Source of the DNA: AP-15 sp963750195
Lineage (GTDB): Bacteria > Pseudomonadota > Alphaproteobacteria > ATCC43930 > CGMCC-115725
Direction: 5' to 3'
Length of the DNA stretch: 64,000 nt
Assembly: GCA_963750195.1 (NCBI GenBank)
Contig: CAVVPS010000016.1
Location: forward strand, 124,001 to 188,000
Below, piece by piece: positions 56,853-64,000 of the stretch (positions are counted from its first letter, which is position 1; each line of letters begins with the position of its first letter). Below the pieces are notes generated by a model. It saw only the letters and a list, made by a program, of their open reading frames with translations. It was not told the DNA's origin and did no database searches. Both the position numbers and the translations under genes were made by a program.

Positions 56853-58181
56853 ATGACCCGCTGCGCTCGCACGAAATCGGCGCAGCCGGAAACACGAGTG
56901 ACACATATTATTAGGAACGTGTCGGACGTCGAGCCGACCACGACCCCCGCCTGCGCCGAATTGCTGGACCGTCGGCTTGTCTCCCGCCTCTGCGGTATTC
57001 TATTGGCGGTCGAAATTGCTCTTTTCCTGTTCCTGGCCGCAGGCACGTACGGCCTGATCGTCCCGCTGCCGAAGCCCACGAGCACCGATTTCGTAAGCTT
57101 TTACGCGGCCGGAAGTTTGGCCGATGTCGGGACGCCGGAGCTCGCCTACAATAGAGACGCGCACTATGCCGCCGAAGAACGGGCGACAAAACCTGGGATC
57201 GTCTATAATTTCTTTTACTATCCCCCGGTTTTCTTGCTGCTGTGCGGCGCCCTCGCGCGTCTGCCCTATCTCACTGCATTCGTTGGCTTTGAAGCGATGA
57301 CCTTCGGGCTTTATCTTCTTGTTCTGCGTAGTATCCTAGCAGAGCGAAGCGTGGCGATTCTGATGCCGCTGCTCGCCTTTCCGCCAGTACTTTGGACTAT
57401 TGGCCTAGGACAGAACGGATTTTTGACCGCAGGGCTGTTCGGGGCGGCGACGCTGCTCATTGATCGGCGGCCGGCGATTGCGGGCCTTTTGTTCGGAGCC
57501 TTGTGCGTCAAGCCGCATTTTGCCCTGCTGGTCCCGGTCGCGCTCGCGGCTGGCGGTCGATGGTGCGCCTTTGCTGCTGCCTTCGCCTGTGCTGCCACCT
57601 TCTGCCTGTTGTCGCTGGTCGTTTATGGCTGGCCGACGTGGCATGCGTTCCTGACGGCGGCGATGGGATCTCAGGCTGTCTACGCCTCCGGGCGAATCCC
57701 GTTCGGCGGCTTTGTGACCCCGTTCGGCGCGGCAATGTTGCTTGGCGCCACGAGAACCCTCGCCGGAATCCTGCAGGCCGGCGCGACCGTAGCGGCCGCC
57801 GGTTTCGTTGCTTGGGTCTGGCGCTGCGGCTTGCCGCTGCCCATCCGCGCGGCGAGCCTCGTTTCGGCCACGCTCGTCGCTGTCCCGCTGGCGCTGTTCT
57901 ATGATCTCGTATTGGCGGGGATCGCCTCTGCCTGGCTGCTGCGCGGCGAGGCGAAATATTGTCTGCCGGAATGGGGGAAAGTGGCGCTCGCCGGGCTTTA
58001 TGTACTGAGCCTCAATCCACGCGGGATTGCCGCACATTTGCATTTCCCGGCCGGACCCCTCATCGCCGTGGCGCTTACGACGATGGTGGCCACAATCGCC
58101 TTTCGCGGCCGGCGAACGGTAAAGGGCTATGCGCCTGGCGGCCAGGCAGCGCGACAACCGAGTGCTGCAGCGGGGCCTTGA
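56853..58181 (+). CDS. GT87-type (DUF2029) polyprenol-linked glycosyltransferase-like membrane protein
   Basis: The 442-residue polytopic protein has about ten membrane helices and the GT87/GT-C outline. Early, after the first helix, come the acidic loop STDFVSFYAAGSLA and the NFFYYPPVFLLLC segment; later LGQNGFLTAGLFGAATLL, GALCVKPHFALLVPVALA and FGGFVTPFGAAMLL follow. Known GT87 enzymes add mannose or similar sugars from polyprenyl-phosphate donors. The start is uncertain: ATG at 56853, or GTG at 56919 with a more family-like N-terminus. It follows the pilins on the same strand, so a role in pilin or envelope glycosylation is possible but unproven. Confidence 0.8.
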   Translation: MTRCARTKSAQPETRVTHIIRNVSDVEPTTTPACAELLDRRLVSRLCGILLAVEIALFLFLAAGTYGLIVPLPKPTSTDFVSFYAAGSLADVGTPELAYNRDAHYAAEERATKPGIVYNFFYYPPVFLLLCGALARLPYLTAFVGFEAMTFGLYLLVLRSILAERSVAILMPLLAFPPVLWTIGLGQNGFLTAGLFGAATLLIDRRPAIAGLLFGALCVKPHFALLVPVALAAGGRWCAFAAAFACAATFCLLSLVVYGWPTWHAFLTAAMGSQAVYASGRIPFGGFVTPFGAAMLLGATRTLAGILQAGATVAAAGFVAWVWRCGLPLPIRAASLVSATLVAVPLALFYDLVLAGIASAWLLRGEAKYCLPEWGKVALAGLYVLSLNPRGIAAHLHFPAGPLIAVALTTMVATIAFRGRRTVKGYAPGGQAARQPSAAAGP

Positions 58182-58193
58182 TCAGCCTCCATT

Positions 58194-58475
58194 TCAACGA
58201 TCCGACCTATCATTCCGGCGCGAGCCGGCGCCGCGGTATTGCTGTAGTCTGGTCGAGCGAAGACCCGGCAATCCGTGGGATTCGAACGCCTGTTGCCAAC
58301 TGAGGAACTCCTCTTCCGAGAGTTGGTAGCGGCGGCATGCTTCCTCACGGGTGAGGACGCCGTTCGCCACAGCGGTCACGACCGCCGCCTTCCGGCGGAA
58401 CGTCCACCGTTTGACATCGGGAGGCGGCAGCTCGGGCATCGGACAAGACGGATCAGCCACGGCGCGAAGGTCCAA
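58194..58475 (-). CDS. sciP: CtrA inhibitor SciP (DUF1153)
   Basis: SciP binds CtrA and blocks CtrA-dependent transcription in the alphaproteobacterial cell cycle. The 93-residue frame has the DUF1153 helix-turn-helix-like text LPPPDVKRWTFRRKAAVVTAV, LTREEACRRYQLSEEEFLSW and LPGLRSTRLQQYR. An internal ATG at 58442 (MPELPPPDVKRW) gives the shorter usual protein and may be the true start. It is convergent with the GT87-like gene. Confidence 0.9.
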   Translation of the reverse strand: MDLRAVADPSCPMPELPPPDVKRWTFRRKAAVVTAVANGVLTREEACRRYQLSEEEFLSWQQAFESHGLPGLRSTRLQQYRGAGSRRNDRSDR

Positions 58476-58953
58476 CGGTCCCCCGTTCGCCGACCGCGAA
58501 TGTCCAAAGCAACCGCACGCGGTGGGCAGCCGCGGCCTTGTTCTCGTGTCGCTGCATAGCTTGTATAATTCCGGCCCAATCGCTTCGATCGCGGCTGAGC
58601 CAGCCGTATCCGTGACCGCCCCTCGACGTTACCCTGCCAAGTTGAGCGCGAACATCGGCATTCTGCCGCCGCGCTTTGAATTACGTCGAAATTGCATAAT
58701 TCTTCCACAATAATAATAGTTAATTTAGAAATATCTATGGTTAACCTGGTCAGCATCGATGTTTTAAGCTTAAGGTTTATGTCACTCGGGATGACGCCGC
58801 CTTTGGACTTTGCCCACCGACACAGCAACGGACATTGAGGCGCGGACCATCAGTAACGAAGAGTGGATCGCCTCTTACGTCCACATCGGCGCAGCGGCGT
58901 TTTCAAGATAATACCCATCGGTCCCGCCCCGATCGGCGCGAACTATTGGCGAA
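58476..58953. other. AT-rich intergenic region upstream of sciP
   Basis: No gene I can support. The stretch 58690-58790 is much richer in A+T than the surroundings and contains several TTAA words (58720, 58741, the palindrome TTAAGCTTAA near 58765), suggesting regulatory sites for sciP. It separates trpA from sciP on the same strand; accD, often found after trpA in alphaproteobacteria, is not here. Confidence 0.5.
58737..58744 (-). promoter_or_regulatory. Candidate CtrA half-site TTAACCAT
   Basis: On the minus strand this is a perfect TTAACCAT, the extended CtrA half-site known from alphaproteobacteria. A second TTAAC (58719-58723) lies 17 bases further downstream, not the 7-base spacing of the full CtrA box. 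The site is about 260 bases upstream of sciP, whose product acts on CtrA. Confidence 0.35.
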
Positions 58954-59781
58954 CTACAACATCCGCGCCCCGCGCACCGCCTCGGCCAAAGCGCGGACAT
59001 CGGCGAGCACGGCGTCGACAAGACCCGGCTTGGCGCGGCCCTCGCGGTCGAGATTGACGGCGAGGCGCTGGACGAGCGACGACCCGACCACCGCGGCATC
59101 GGCCGCTCGCGCGACGGCGGCAGCTTGCTGCGGGTTCTTGATACCAAACCCGACCGCGACCGGCAGCGGGGTAAACCGGCGCAACCGGGCGACCGCGGTG
59201 GCGACCGCGGCGGTATCGGCCGAGCGCGTGCCGGTGATCCCGGCAATCGCCACGTAATAGATAAAGCCGCTGGCGCGCTCGACGATCCGGGGCAGGCGGA
59301 CCCGATCGCTGGTCGGCGTCGCCAGTCGGATAACGTCGAGACCGGCAGCGCGCGCCGGAAGGTTCAGTTCCTCGTCCTCCTCCGGCGGCAGATCAACGAC
59401 GATGACCCCGTCGACCCCGGCATCGAGCGCGTCGCCGACGAAACTCTCGGCACCGTAGCGATAGATCGGGTTGTAGTAGCCCATCAAAACGATCGGGGTC
59501 GCTTCGTCCCTGCTGCGCAGAGCGCGCACCATCGCCAGGGTGCCGCGCAAGGTCATCCCTGCCTTCAACGCGCGCTGGCCCGCCTGCTGGATTGCCGGAC
59601 CATCGGCCATCGGGTCGGAGAACGGCATGCCGATCTCGATCAGGTCGGCCCCCGCGGCGGCCAGGCCGCCATACAGCTGGGCCGAAGTGTCGCGATCGGG
59701 GTCGCCCGCGGTCAGATAAGCGACGAGCCCGGCGCGCCCCTCCTCGCGCATTGCCGCAAAGCGCTTGTCGATCCGGCTCAC
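58954..59781 (-). CDS. trpA: Tryptophan synthase alpha chain
   Basis: TrpA cleaves indole-3-glycerol phosphate. The 275-residue barrel has the catalytic Glu in DLIEIGMPFSDPMADGP and the catalytic Asp in VIVVDLPPEEDEEL. It also has YYVAIAGITGTRSAD and PVAVGFGIKNPQQAA. The start GTG at 59781 overlaps the trpB stop (GTGA), so it is coupled to trpB. Confidence 0.96.
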   Translation of the reverse strand: MSRIDKRFAAMREEGRAGLVAYLTAGDPDRDTSAQLYGGLAAAGADLIEIGMPFSDPMADGPAIQQAGQRALKAGMTLRGTLAMVRALRSRDEATPIVLMGYYNPIYRYGAESFVGDALDAGVDGVIVVDLPPEEDEELNLPARAAGLDVIRLATPTSDRVRLPRIVERASGFIYYVAIAGITGTRSADTAAVATAVARLRRFTPLPVAVGFGIKNPQQAAAVARAADAAVVGSSLVQRLAVNLDREGRAKPGLVDAVLADVRALAEAVRGARML

Positions 59782-60989
59782 AGCCCAACCCCTAGATGCT
59801 CGGCGACGGCAAAGATGTCCTTGTCGCCCCGCCCACACATGTTCATCACGATCAAATGGTCGCGCGGCAGGGTGGGCGCGATCTTGGCGACATGGGCAAG
59901 CGCGTGCGCCGGCTCGAGCGCCGGGATGATCCCTTCGAGCCGGCTCGACAGCTGAAACGCCTCGAGCGCCTCGCGGTCGGTGATCGACACATATTGTACC
60001 CGGCCCAGATCGTGCAGCCAGGCATGCTCGGGGCCGATGCCCGGATAATCGAGGCCGGCTGAGATCGAATGTGCGTCGCGGATCTGCCCATCCGCGTCCT
60101 GCAACAGGTAGGTGCGGTTGCCGTGCAGGACCCCCGGTTGGCCGCCGTTCAGGGATGCCGCGTGCAATCCGGTCTCGACCCCGTGGCCGCCGGCCTCGAC
60201 GCCGATCATCGCCACCGCGGGCTCGTCGAGAAACGGGTGAAACAGTCCCATCGCATTCGAGCCGCCGCCGATGCAGGCGACGAGCGTATCGGGCAGCCGG
60301 CCTTCGGCCTGCTCCAGCTGGGCGCGGGTCTCATGTCCGATTACCGATTGAAAGTCGCGTACCATTGCCGGATAGGGATGCGGCCCGGCGACCGTACCAA
60401 TCACGTAGAACGTGTCGTCGACATGGGCGACCCAGTCGCGCAATGCCTCGTTCATCGCGTCCTTCAAAGTCGCCGTGCCGGAATACACCGGCACCACCTT
60501 GGCGCCGAGCAGTTTCATGCGGAAGACATTGGGCTTTTGCCGCTCCATGTCGGTGGCGCCCATATAGACGACGCAGGGCAGGTCGAAGAGAGCGCAGGCC
60601 GTCGCCGTCGCCACCCCGTGCTGGCCCGCGCCAGTCTCGGCAATGATGCGCCGCTTTTTCATCCGCCGCGCCAGCAGCAGCTGGCCAAGCACGTTGTTGA
60701 TCTTGTGCGCGCCGGTATGGTTGAGCTCGTCGCGCTTCAGATAGAGCTTGGCGCCACCGAAATGCCTGGTCAGCCGCTCGGCGAAATACAGTGGACTCGG
60801 CCGCCCGACGTAATATTCAAGGTAATAGTCGAGCTCGCCCTGAAACGAGGGATCGGTGCGCGCCTCGCCATAGGCCGCCTCGACCGCGAGCACCAGCGGC
60901 ATCAGCGTCTCGGCGACAAATCGCCCGCCATAGATGCCGAAATGGCCGCGCTCGTCAGGCCCGCCGCGAAAACTGTTCGGGACTCGCAT
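59778..60989 (-). CDS. trpB: Tryptophan synthase beta chain
   Basis: TrpB joins indole and serine using PLP. The 403-residue protein has the PLP lysine in LNHTGAHKINNVLGQ, the glycine-rich IIAETGAGQHGVATAT, and the phosphate-binding VACIGGGSNAMGLF. GAGGAAGGGTG precedes the ATG at 60989. It follows trpF by 97 bp and overlaps trpA. Confidence 0.97.
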   Translation of the reverse strand: MRVPNSFRGGPDERGHFGIYGGRFVAETLMPLVLAVEAAYGEARTDPSFQGELDYYLEYYVGRPSPLYFAERLTRHFGGAKLYLKRDELNHTGAHKINNVLGQLLLARRMKKRRIIAETGAGQHGVATATACALFDLPCVVYMGATDMERQKPNVFRMKLLGAKVVPVYSGTATLKDAMNEALRDWVAHVDDTFYVIGTVAGPHPYPAMVRDFQSVIGHETRAQLEQAEGRLPDTLVACIGGGSNAMGLFHPFLDEPAVAMIGVEAGGHGVETGLHAASLNGGQPGVLHGNRTYLLQDADGQIRDAHSISAGLDYPGIGPEHAWLHDLGRVQYVSITDREALEAFQLSSRLEGIIPALEPAHALAHVAKIAPTLPRDHLIVMNMCGRGDKDIFAVAEHLGVGL

Positions 60990-61086
60990 CACCCTTCCTC
61001 TCGGCCAGAATCTCTCCACTCAGCGGTTTGCTTGGCAGGATCAAGCCCGGCCATAACAAGGTGAACCTTGCGTTTGGGACTGAACA

Positions 61087-61728
61087 CTAGAGCGCGTAAG
61101 CGGCGGCGAGAAAGGCACGGATTTTATCGGGAGCCTTTTTCCCGGGACGGCTTTCGACACCGGAGGAAACGTCGACGCAAGCCGCGCCCGAAATGCGTAC
61201 TGCCTCGGGCAACAGCTCCGCGGTCAGCCCGCCGGAGAGCATCCACGGAAGCCGCCACTCTCGGCCGGCGATCAGCCGCCAGTCGAAGGCCAGACCGTTG
61301 CCGCCCGGCAGCGCATCGGGCCGGGGTGGCTTTGCATCGAACAGCAGAAGGTCGGCGGCGTTCTGATAGGGTTCCGCGCGGGAGAGGTCGTCCGCGCCGG
61401 CAATCGGCACCGCCTTCATCACTTTGCGATCAAATCGCAGCTTGGCCTCGGCGACACGCCGCGGGCTCTCGCTGCCGTGGAACTGCAGGATGTCGATCGG
61501 TGCCGCAGCAAGCATGGCCGCGATCATTTCGTCGTCGGCGTCGACGAACAGTCCGACACGGGCAATTCCGGCAGGAACTGCGGCGCAGAGCTGTGCCGCT
61601 CGTTCCGGCGTCACCGCGCGCGGGCTCGGCGGATAGAACACAAAACCGAGATAGGCGGCCCCGCCGTCGACAGCGGCGGCTACTGCCGCATCGCTCGAAA
61701 GCCCGCAAATCTTCGCGGCGACGCTCAT
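61087..61728 (-). CDS. trpF: Phosphoribosylanthranilate isomerase
   Basis: TrpF catalyses the Amadori rearrangement in tryptophan synthesis. The 213-residue barrel has the catalytic Cys in AAKICGLSSDAAV near residue 8 and the catalytic Asp in LLLFDAKPP. It also has LQFHGSESP and the phosphate-binding LSGGLTAELLPEAV. Its ATG overlaps the phaR stop (ATGA), which is unusual. Confidence 0.95.
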   Translation of the reverse strand: MSVAAKICGLSSDAAVAAAVDGGAAYLGFVFYPPSPRAVTPERAAQLCAAVPAGIARVGLFVDADDEMIAAMLAAAPIDILQFHGSESPRRVAEAKLRFDRKVMKAVPIAGADDLSRAEPYQNAADLLLFDAKPPRPDALPGGNGLAFDWRLIAGREWRLPWMLSGGLTAELLPEAVRISGAACVDVSSGVESRPGKKAPDKIRAFLAAAYAL

Positions 61729-62366
61729 TCCTGCTTAGGCGACGGCCGCGGTTCGCCGCGATCCCGCCCCAGCACCTCGAGCTGCCGGGTCAGCGCGTCG
61801 ATCTGCGCCTCGAGCCGCTTCAGCCGCGGATCCTCATCGGCCACTGGCGTCCCATCGGCCATCGGCGTCCCATCGGCCTGAGGCGGCTTTTCCGCGGCGC
61901 CATAAGGAGCCAACATGCCGAGGGCTCGTTGGAATAGCGCCATGTTCTGCTTACCCATCTCTTCGAACTGCCCGAACGGGAAGATGCCGAACGTCGCCTG
62001 CAGGCTTTTGCGCATCTGCTCCTGGTTGCGGCCAAAGGCGACCATCGCCTGTTCGAGATAACCCGGCACCAAAAACTGCATGCTGTCCCCGTAAAACCCG
62101 ATCAGCTGCCGCAGAAAACTGATCGGCAGCAGATTTTGGCCCTTCTGCTCCTGCTCGACGATGATCTGGGTCAGCACCGAGCGGGTAATGTCTTCGCCGG
62201 TCTTCGCGTCATGAGCGACAAAATCGCCGCCCTCCTTGATCAGCTTGGCGAGGTCGTCGAGGGTGACATAACTGCTGGTGGCGGTGTTGTAGAGCCTCCG
62301 GTTGGCGTATTTCTTGACGACCACTGGCTTGCTGCCGCCGGGCTTTTCGCTGTTCGGGGTATTCAT
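61725..62366 (-). CDS. phaR: Polyhydroxyalkanoate synthesis repressor PhaR
   Basis: PhaR controls PHB metabolism genes and phasins. The 213-residue protein has the N-terminal PHB/PHA accumulation regulator DNA-binding domain (VVVKKYANRRLYNTATSSYV, LDDLAKLIKEGGDFVAHDA). Two PHB_acc domains follow (LRQLIGFYGDSMQFLVPGYL, FGIFPFGQFEEMGKQNMALF). The C-terminal region is coiled-coil-like and has a short Ala-Asp-Gly-Thr-Pro-type repeat (residues about 170-185). The start is the ATG at 62366. It diverges from phaA and overlaps trpF downstream. Confidence 0.95.
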   Translation of the reverse strand: MNTPNSEKPGGSKPVVVKKYANRRLYNTATSSYVTLDDLAKLIKEGGDFVAHDAKTGEDITRSVLTQIIVEQEQKGQNLLPISFLRQLIGFYGDSMQFLVPGYLEQAMVAFGRNQEQMRKSLQATFGIFPFGQFEEMGKQNMALFQRALGMLAPYGAAEKPPQADGTPMADGTPVADEDPRLKRLEAQIDALTRQLEVLGRDRGEPRPSPKQE

Positions 62367-62665
62367 GCGCGCGCCATCTCCCCTCGGGACAGTCATCCAC
62401 CATAACAATACAACGTTTCGGCGCGATCGCCTCATCAAACACGCTGCCGTCGCTATGGCCGCATATATTCCTTGCGATGACCGACCTCGGAGACCAGCCG
62501 GGCCTCGGGCCAGCGCCGAATAATCCAGTTCTACGAACTCCGAAAGGCTCCGAGGGCCATCGGGACCGGCCATGACTCCACCGCCGGTGGACTTCGCGCG
62601 GCCACGCTCCTACATTTGCCGGCATCTGCCTAGCCGAGCCGAAACATTGCGAGGAGGATCTCCCG
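62367..62665. promoter_or_regulatory. Divergent phaR / phaA control region
   Basis: This 299-base gap separates divergent phaR and phaA and must hold both promoters. A perfect inverted repeat CCACCG-C-CGGTGG lies at 62578-62590, about 75 bases before phaA, and is a possible operator. A link to PhaR is only a guess. GAGGAGGA at 62651-62658 is the phaA ribosome binding site. Confidence 0.4.
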
Positions 62666-63841
62666 ATGGCCGATATCGTCATTGCCGGCGCCGCGCGCAC
62701 CCCGGTCGGGGCGTTCAACGGGGGGCTTGCCAGCCTGCCCGCACACAAGCTCGGCGAGGTTGCGATCGTCGAGGCGCTACGCCGCGCCGAGGTCGAGCCC
62801 AAGGAGGTATCCGAGGTCATCATGGGCCAGATCCTCGCCGCTGGCGAGGGTCAGAACCCGGCCCGGCAGGCGGCGATCGGGGCCGGTCTCCCCTTCGAGG
62901 TGACCGCTTACGGCGTCAACCAGCTGTGCGGGTCCGGGCTGCGCACCGTGGCGCTCGGCTATCAGGCGATCCGCAACGGCGATTCCGAGATTGTCGTCGC
63001 CGGCGGTCAGGAGAGCATGAGCCAGGCGCCGCACTGCATCCATCTGCGCAACGGCGTCAAGATGGGCGATGCCGAACTCGTCGACACGATGATCCGGGAC
63101 GGGCTGTGGGACATTTTCAACGGCTACCACATGGGCAATACCGCCGAGAACGTCGCGCAACGCTGGCAGATCACCAGGGAGCAGCAGGATTCGTTCGCCG
63201 TCGCCTCGCAAGGCAAGGCAGAATCCGCGCAGAAAGCCGGGCGCTTCAACGACGAGATCGTCCCGGTCAAGATCGTGACGCGGCGTGGCGAAACCGTCGT
63301 CGACACCGACGAGCATCCCAAGCACGGCACTACTTTTGAGGTGCTGGCCAAATTGCGCCCGGCCTTCGACAAAAACGGTACGGTCACGGCCGGCAACGCC
63401 TCAGGCATCAACGACGGGGCGGCCGCGGTGGTGCTGATGACGGCCGAGGCCGCTGCCAAACGCGGCGTGCGCCCGCTTGCCCGCATCGTCTCGTGGGCGA
63501 CGGCCGGGGTCGACCCCGCGATCATGGGGTCGGGACCGATCCCGGCAAGCCGCATGGCGCTAAAAAAAGCCGGTTGGGCAGCCGGCGACCTCGACCTGAT
63601 CGAGGCCAACGAAGCGTTCGCCGCGCAGGCCTGCGCGGTCAACAAGGACCTTGGCTGGAGCGTCGACAAGGTTAACGTCAACGGCGGCGCCATCGCTCTC
63701 GGCCACCCGATCGGAGCTTCCGGGGCGCGGGTGCTGATCACACTGCTTTACGAGATGCAAAAGCGCAACGCGAAGAAGGGGCTGGCGACGCTGTGCATCG
63801 GCGGCGGCATGGGAATTGCTATGTGTCTTGAGCGCGACTAG
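62666..63841 (+). CDS. phaA: Acetyl-CoA C-acetyltransferase (beta-ketothiolase)
   Basis: PhaA condenses two acetyl-CoA to acetoacetyl-CoA, the first step of PHB synthesis. The 391-residue thiolase has the acyl-binding Cys88 in VNQLCGSGLRTVALG, the catalytic His in GGAIALGHPIGASGARVL and the C-terminal base Cys387 in GGGMGIAMCLE. It is followed after 32 bp by phaB on the same strand. Confidence 0.96.
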   Translation: MADIVIAGAARTPVGAFNGGLASLPAHKLGEVAIVEALRRAEVEPKEVSEVIMGQILAAGEGQNPARQAAIGAGLPFEVTAYGVNQLCGSGLRTVALGYQAIRNGDSEIVVAGGQESMSQAPHCIHLRNGVKMGDAELVDTMIRDGLWDIFNGYHMGNTAENVAQRWQITREQQDSFAVASQGKAESAQKAGRFNDEIVPVKIVTRRGETVVDTDEHPKHGTTFEVLAKLRPAFDKNGTVTAGNASGINDGAAAVVLMTAEAAAKRGVRPLARIVSWATAGVDPAIMGSGPIPASRMALKKAGWAAGDLDLIEANEAFAAQACAVNKDLGWSVDKVNVNGGAIALGHPIGASGARVLITLLYEMQKRNAKKGLATLCIGGGMGIAMCLERD

Positions 63842-63873
63842 CGCGGGAGGGCAAACCCACCAGGGAGGAACGC

Positions 63874-64000
63874 ATGGCGAGGGTGGCGGTAGTCACCGGG
63901 GGGACGCGCGGCATCGGCCGGGCCATCTCGGAAGCGCTCGCGAATGGCGGTTATCGGGTCGCGGCGACCTACGCCGGCAACGATGCGGCGGCGCAGCAGT
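63874..64000 (+). CDS. phaB: Acetoacetyl-CoA reductase, 5' part only
   Basis: The first 42 codons are in the window: MARVAVVTGGTRGIGRAISE is the NADPH-binding TGxxxGIG motif of short-chain dehydrogenases. The position right after phaA identifies it as PhaB, which reduces acetoacetyl-CoA to (R)-3-hydroxybutyryl-CoA. AGGGAGGAA precedes the ATG. The rest lies beyond the right edge. Confidence 0.9.
   Translation, partial: MARVAVVTGGTRGIGRAISEALANGGYRVAATYAGNDAAAQQ

Noticed and set aside
58376..58828. 150-codon minus-strand frame overlapping sciP
   Set aside because: Runs through the AT-rich regulatory region and overlaps sciP in another frame without motifs.

Overview
The window is GC-rich, densely coded chromosomal DNA of an alphaproteobacterium, most likely a Rhodospirillales-like lineage. 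The evidence is a set of alphaproteobacterial genes: the CtrA inhibitor SciP (DUF1153), the PHB regulator PhaR, the CbpA/CbpM co-chaperone pair, sym-homospermidine synthase, a DUF482 N-acyltransferase, and the order rsmB - heparinase II/III - purH. The content is almost entirely core metabolism and housekeeping. I saw no rRNA, tRNA, insertion sequence, prophage or CRISPR array.

Layout. 1-5 kb (minus): the TamA/TamB outer-membrane assembly pair behind rpmB. 5-9 kb: an acyl-CoA synthetase, an N-carbamoyl amino-acid hydrolase and a TauD-type dioxygenase. 9-15 kb (plus): rsmB, a heparinase II/III-like protein, a polyprenyl-phosphate sugar transferase and purH. 15-24 kb: homospermidine synthase, an EEP-family protein, a class IIA HAD hydrolase, pyrD, a DinG-like helicase, a TerB-like protein and two unknown genes. 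24-29 kb: a translationally coupled degQ-cbpA-cbpM stress operon, DUF1499, a secreted unknown and DUF482. 29-34 kb (minus): clpS-clpA and tsaD-gpsA. 34-39 kb (minus): prkA-DUF444-spoVR behind a candidate sigma-54 promoter. 40-41 kb: succinyl/3-oxoacid CoA-transferase. 42-44 kb (plus): a TPP riboswitch in front of thiO-thiS-thiG. 44-51 kb: rhomboid protease, an AlkA-like glycosylase, a LOG protein, a dead fragment of the usual dimeric isocitrate dehydrogenase immediately followed by an intact monomeric-type isocitrate dehydrogenase, a 2-hydroxyacid dehydrogenase, a GNAT and a DOPA-dioxygenase-like protein. 51-56 kb: cell-wall proteins (DUF882, L,D-transpeptidase) and recQ. 56-58 kb: three tandem Flp pilins and a GT87-like membrane protein. 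58-64 kb: sciP, then phaR-trpF-trpB-trpA (minus) diverging from phaA-phaB (plus).

Two points matter most to a reader. First, the isocitrate dehydrogenase locus looks like a non-orthologous gene displacement caught in place: about 54 codons of the old icd, with an amber stop, sit 51 bp upstream of a complete monomeric enzyme from an unrelated family. Second, seven conserved genes (tamB, tamA, the acyl-CoA synthetase, purH, the HAD hydrolase, DUF482 and recQ) are split by about twelve frameshifts, ten of which are repaired by removing one base. That bias looks like insertion-type sequencing error more than decay, so I annotate these as single genes with frameshifts.

I did not find a convincing wholly new system. 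The strongest leads are the icd replacement, the sigma-54/upstream-palindrome arrangement before prkA, the riboswitch-controlled thiO with an apparent ATT start, and the phaR/trp translational coupling.
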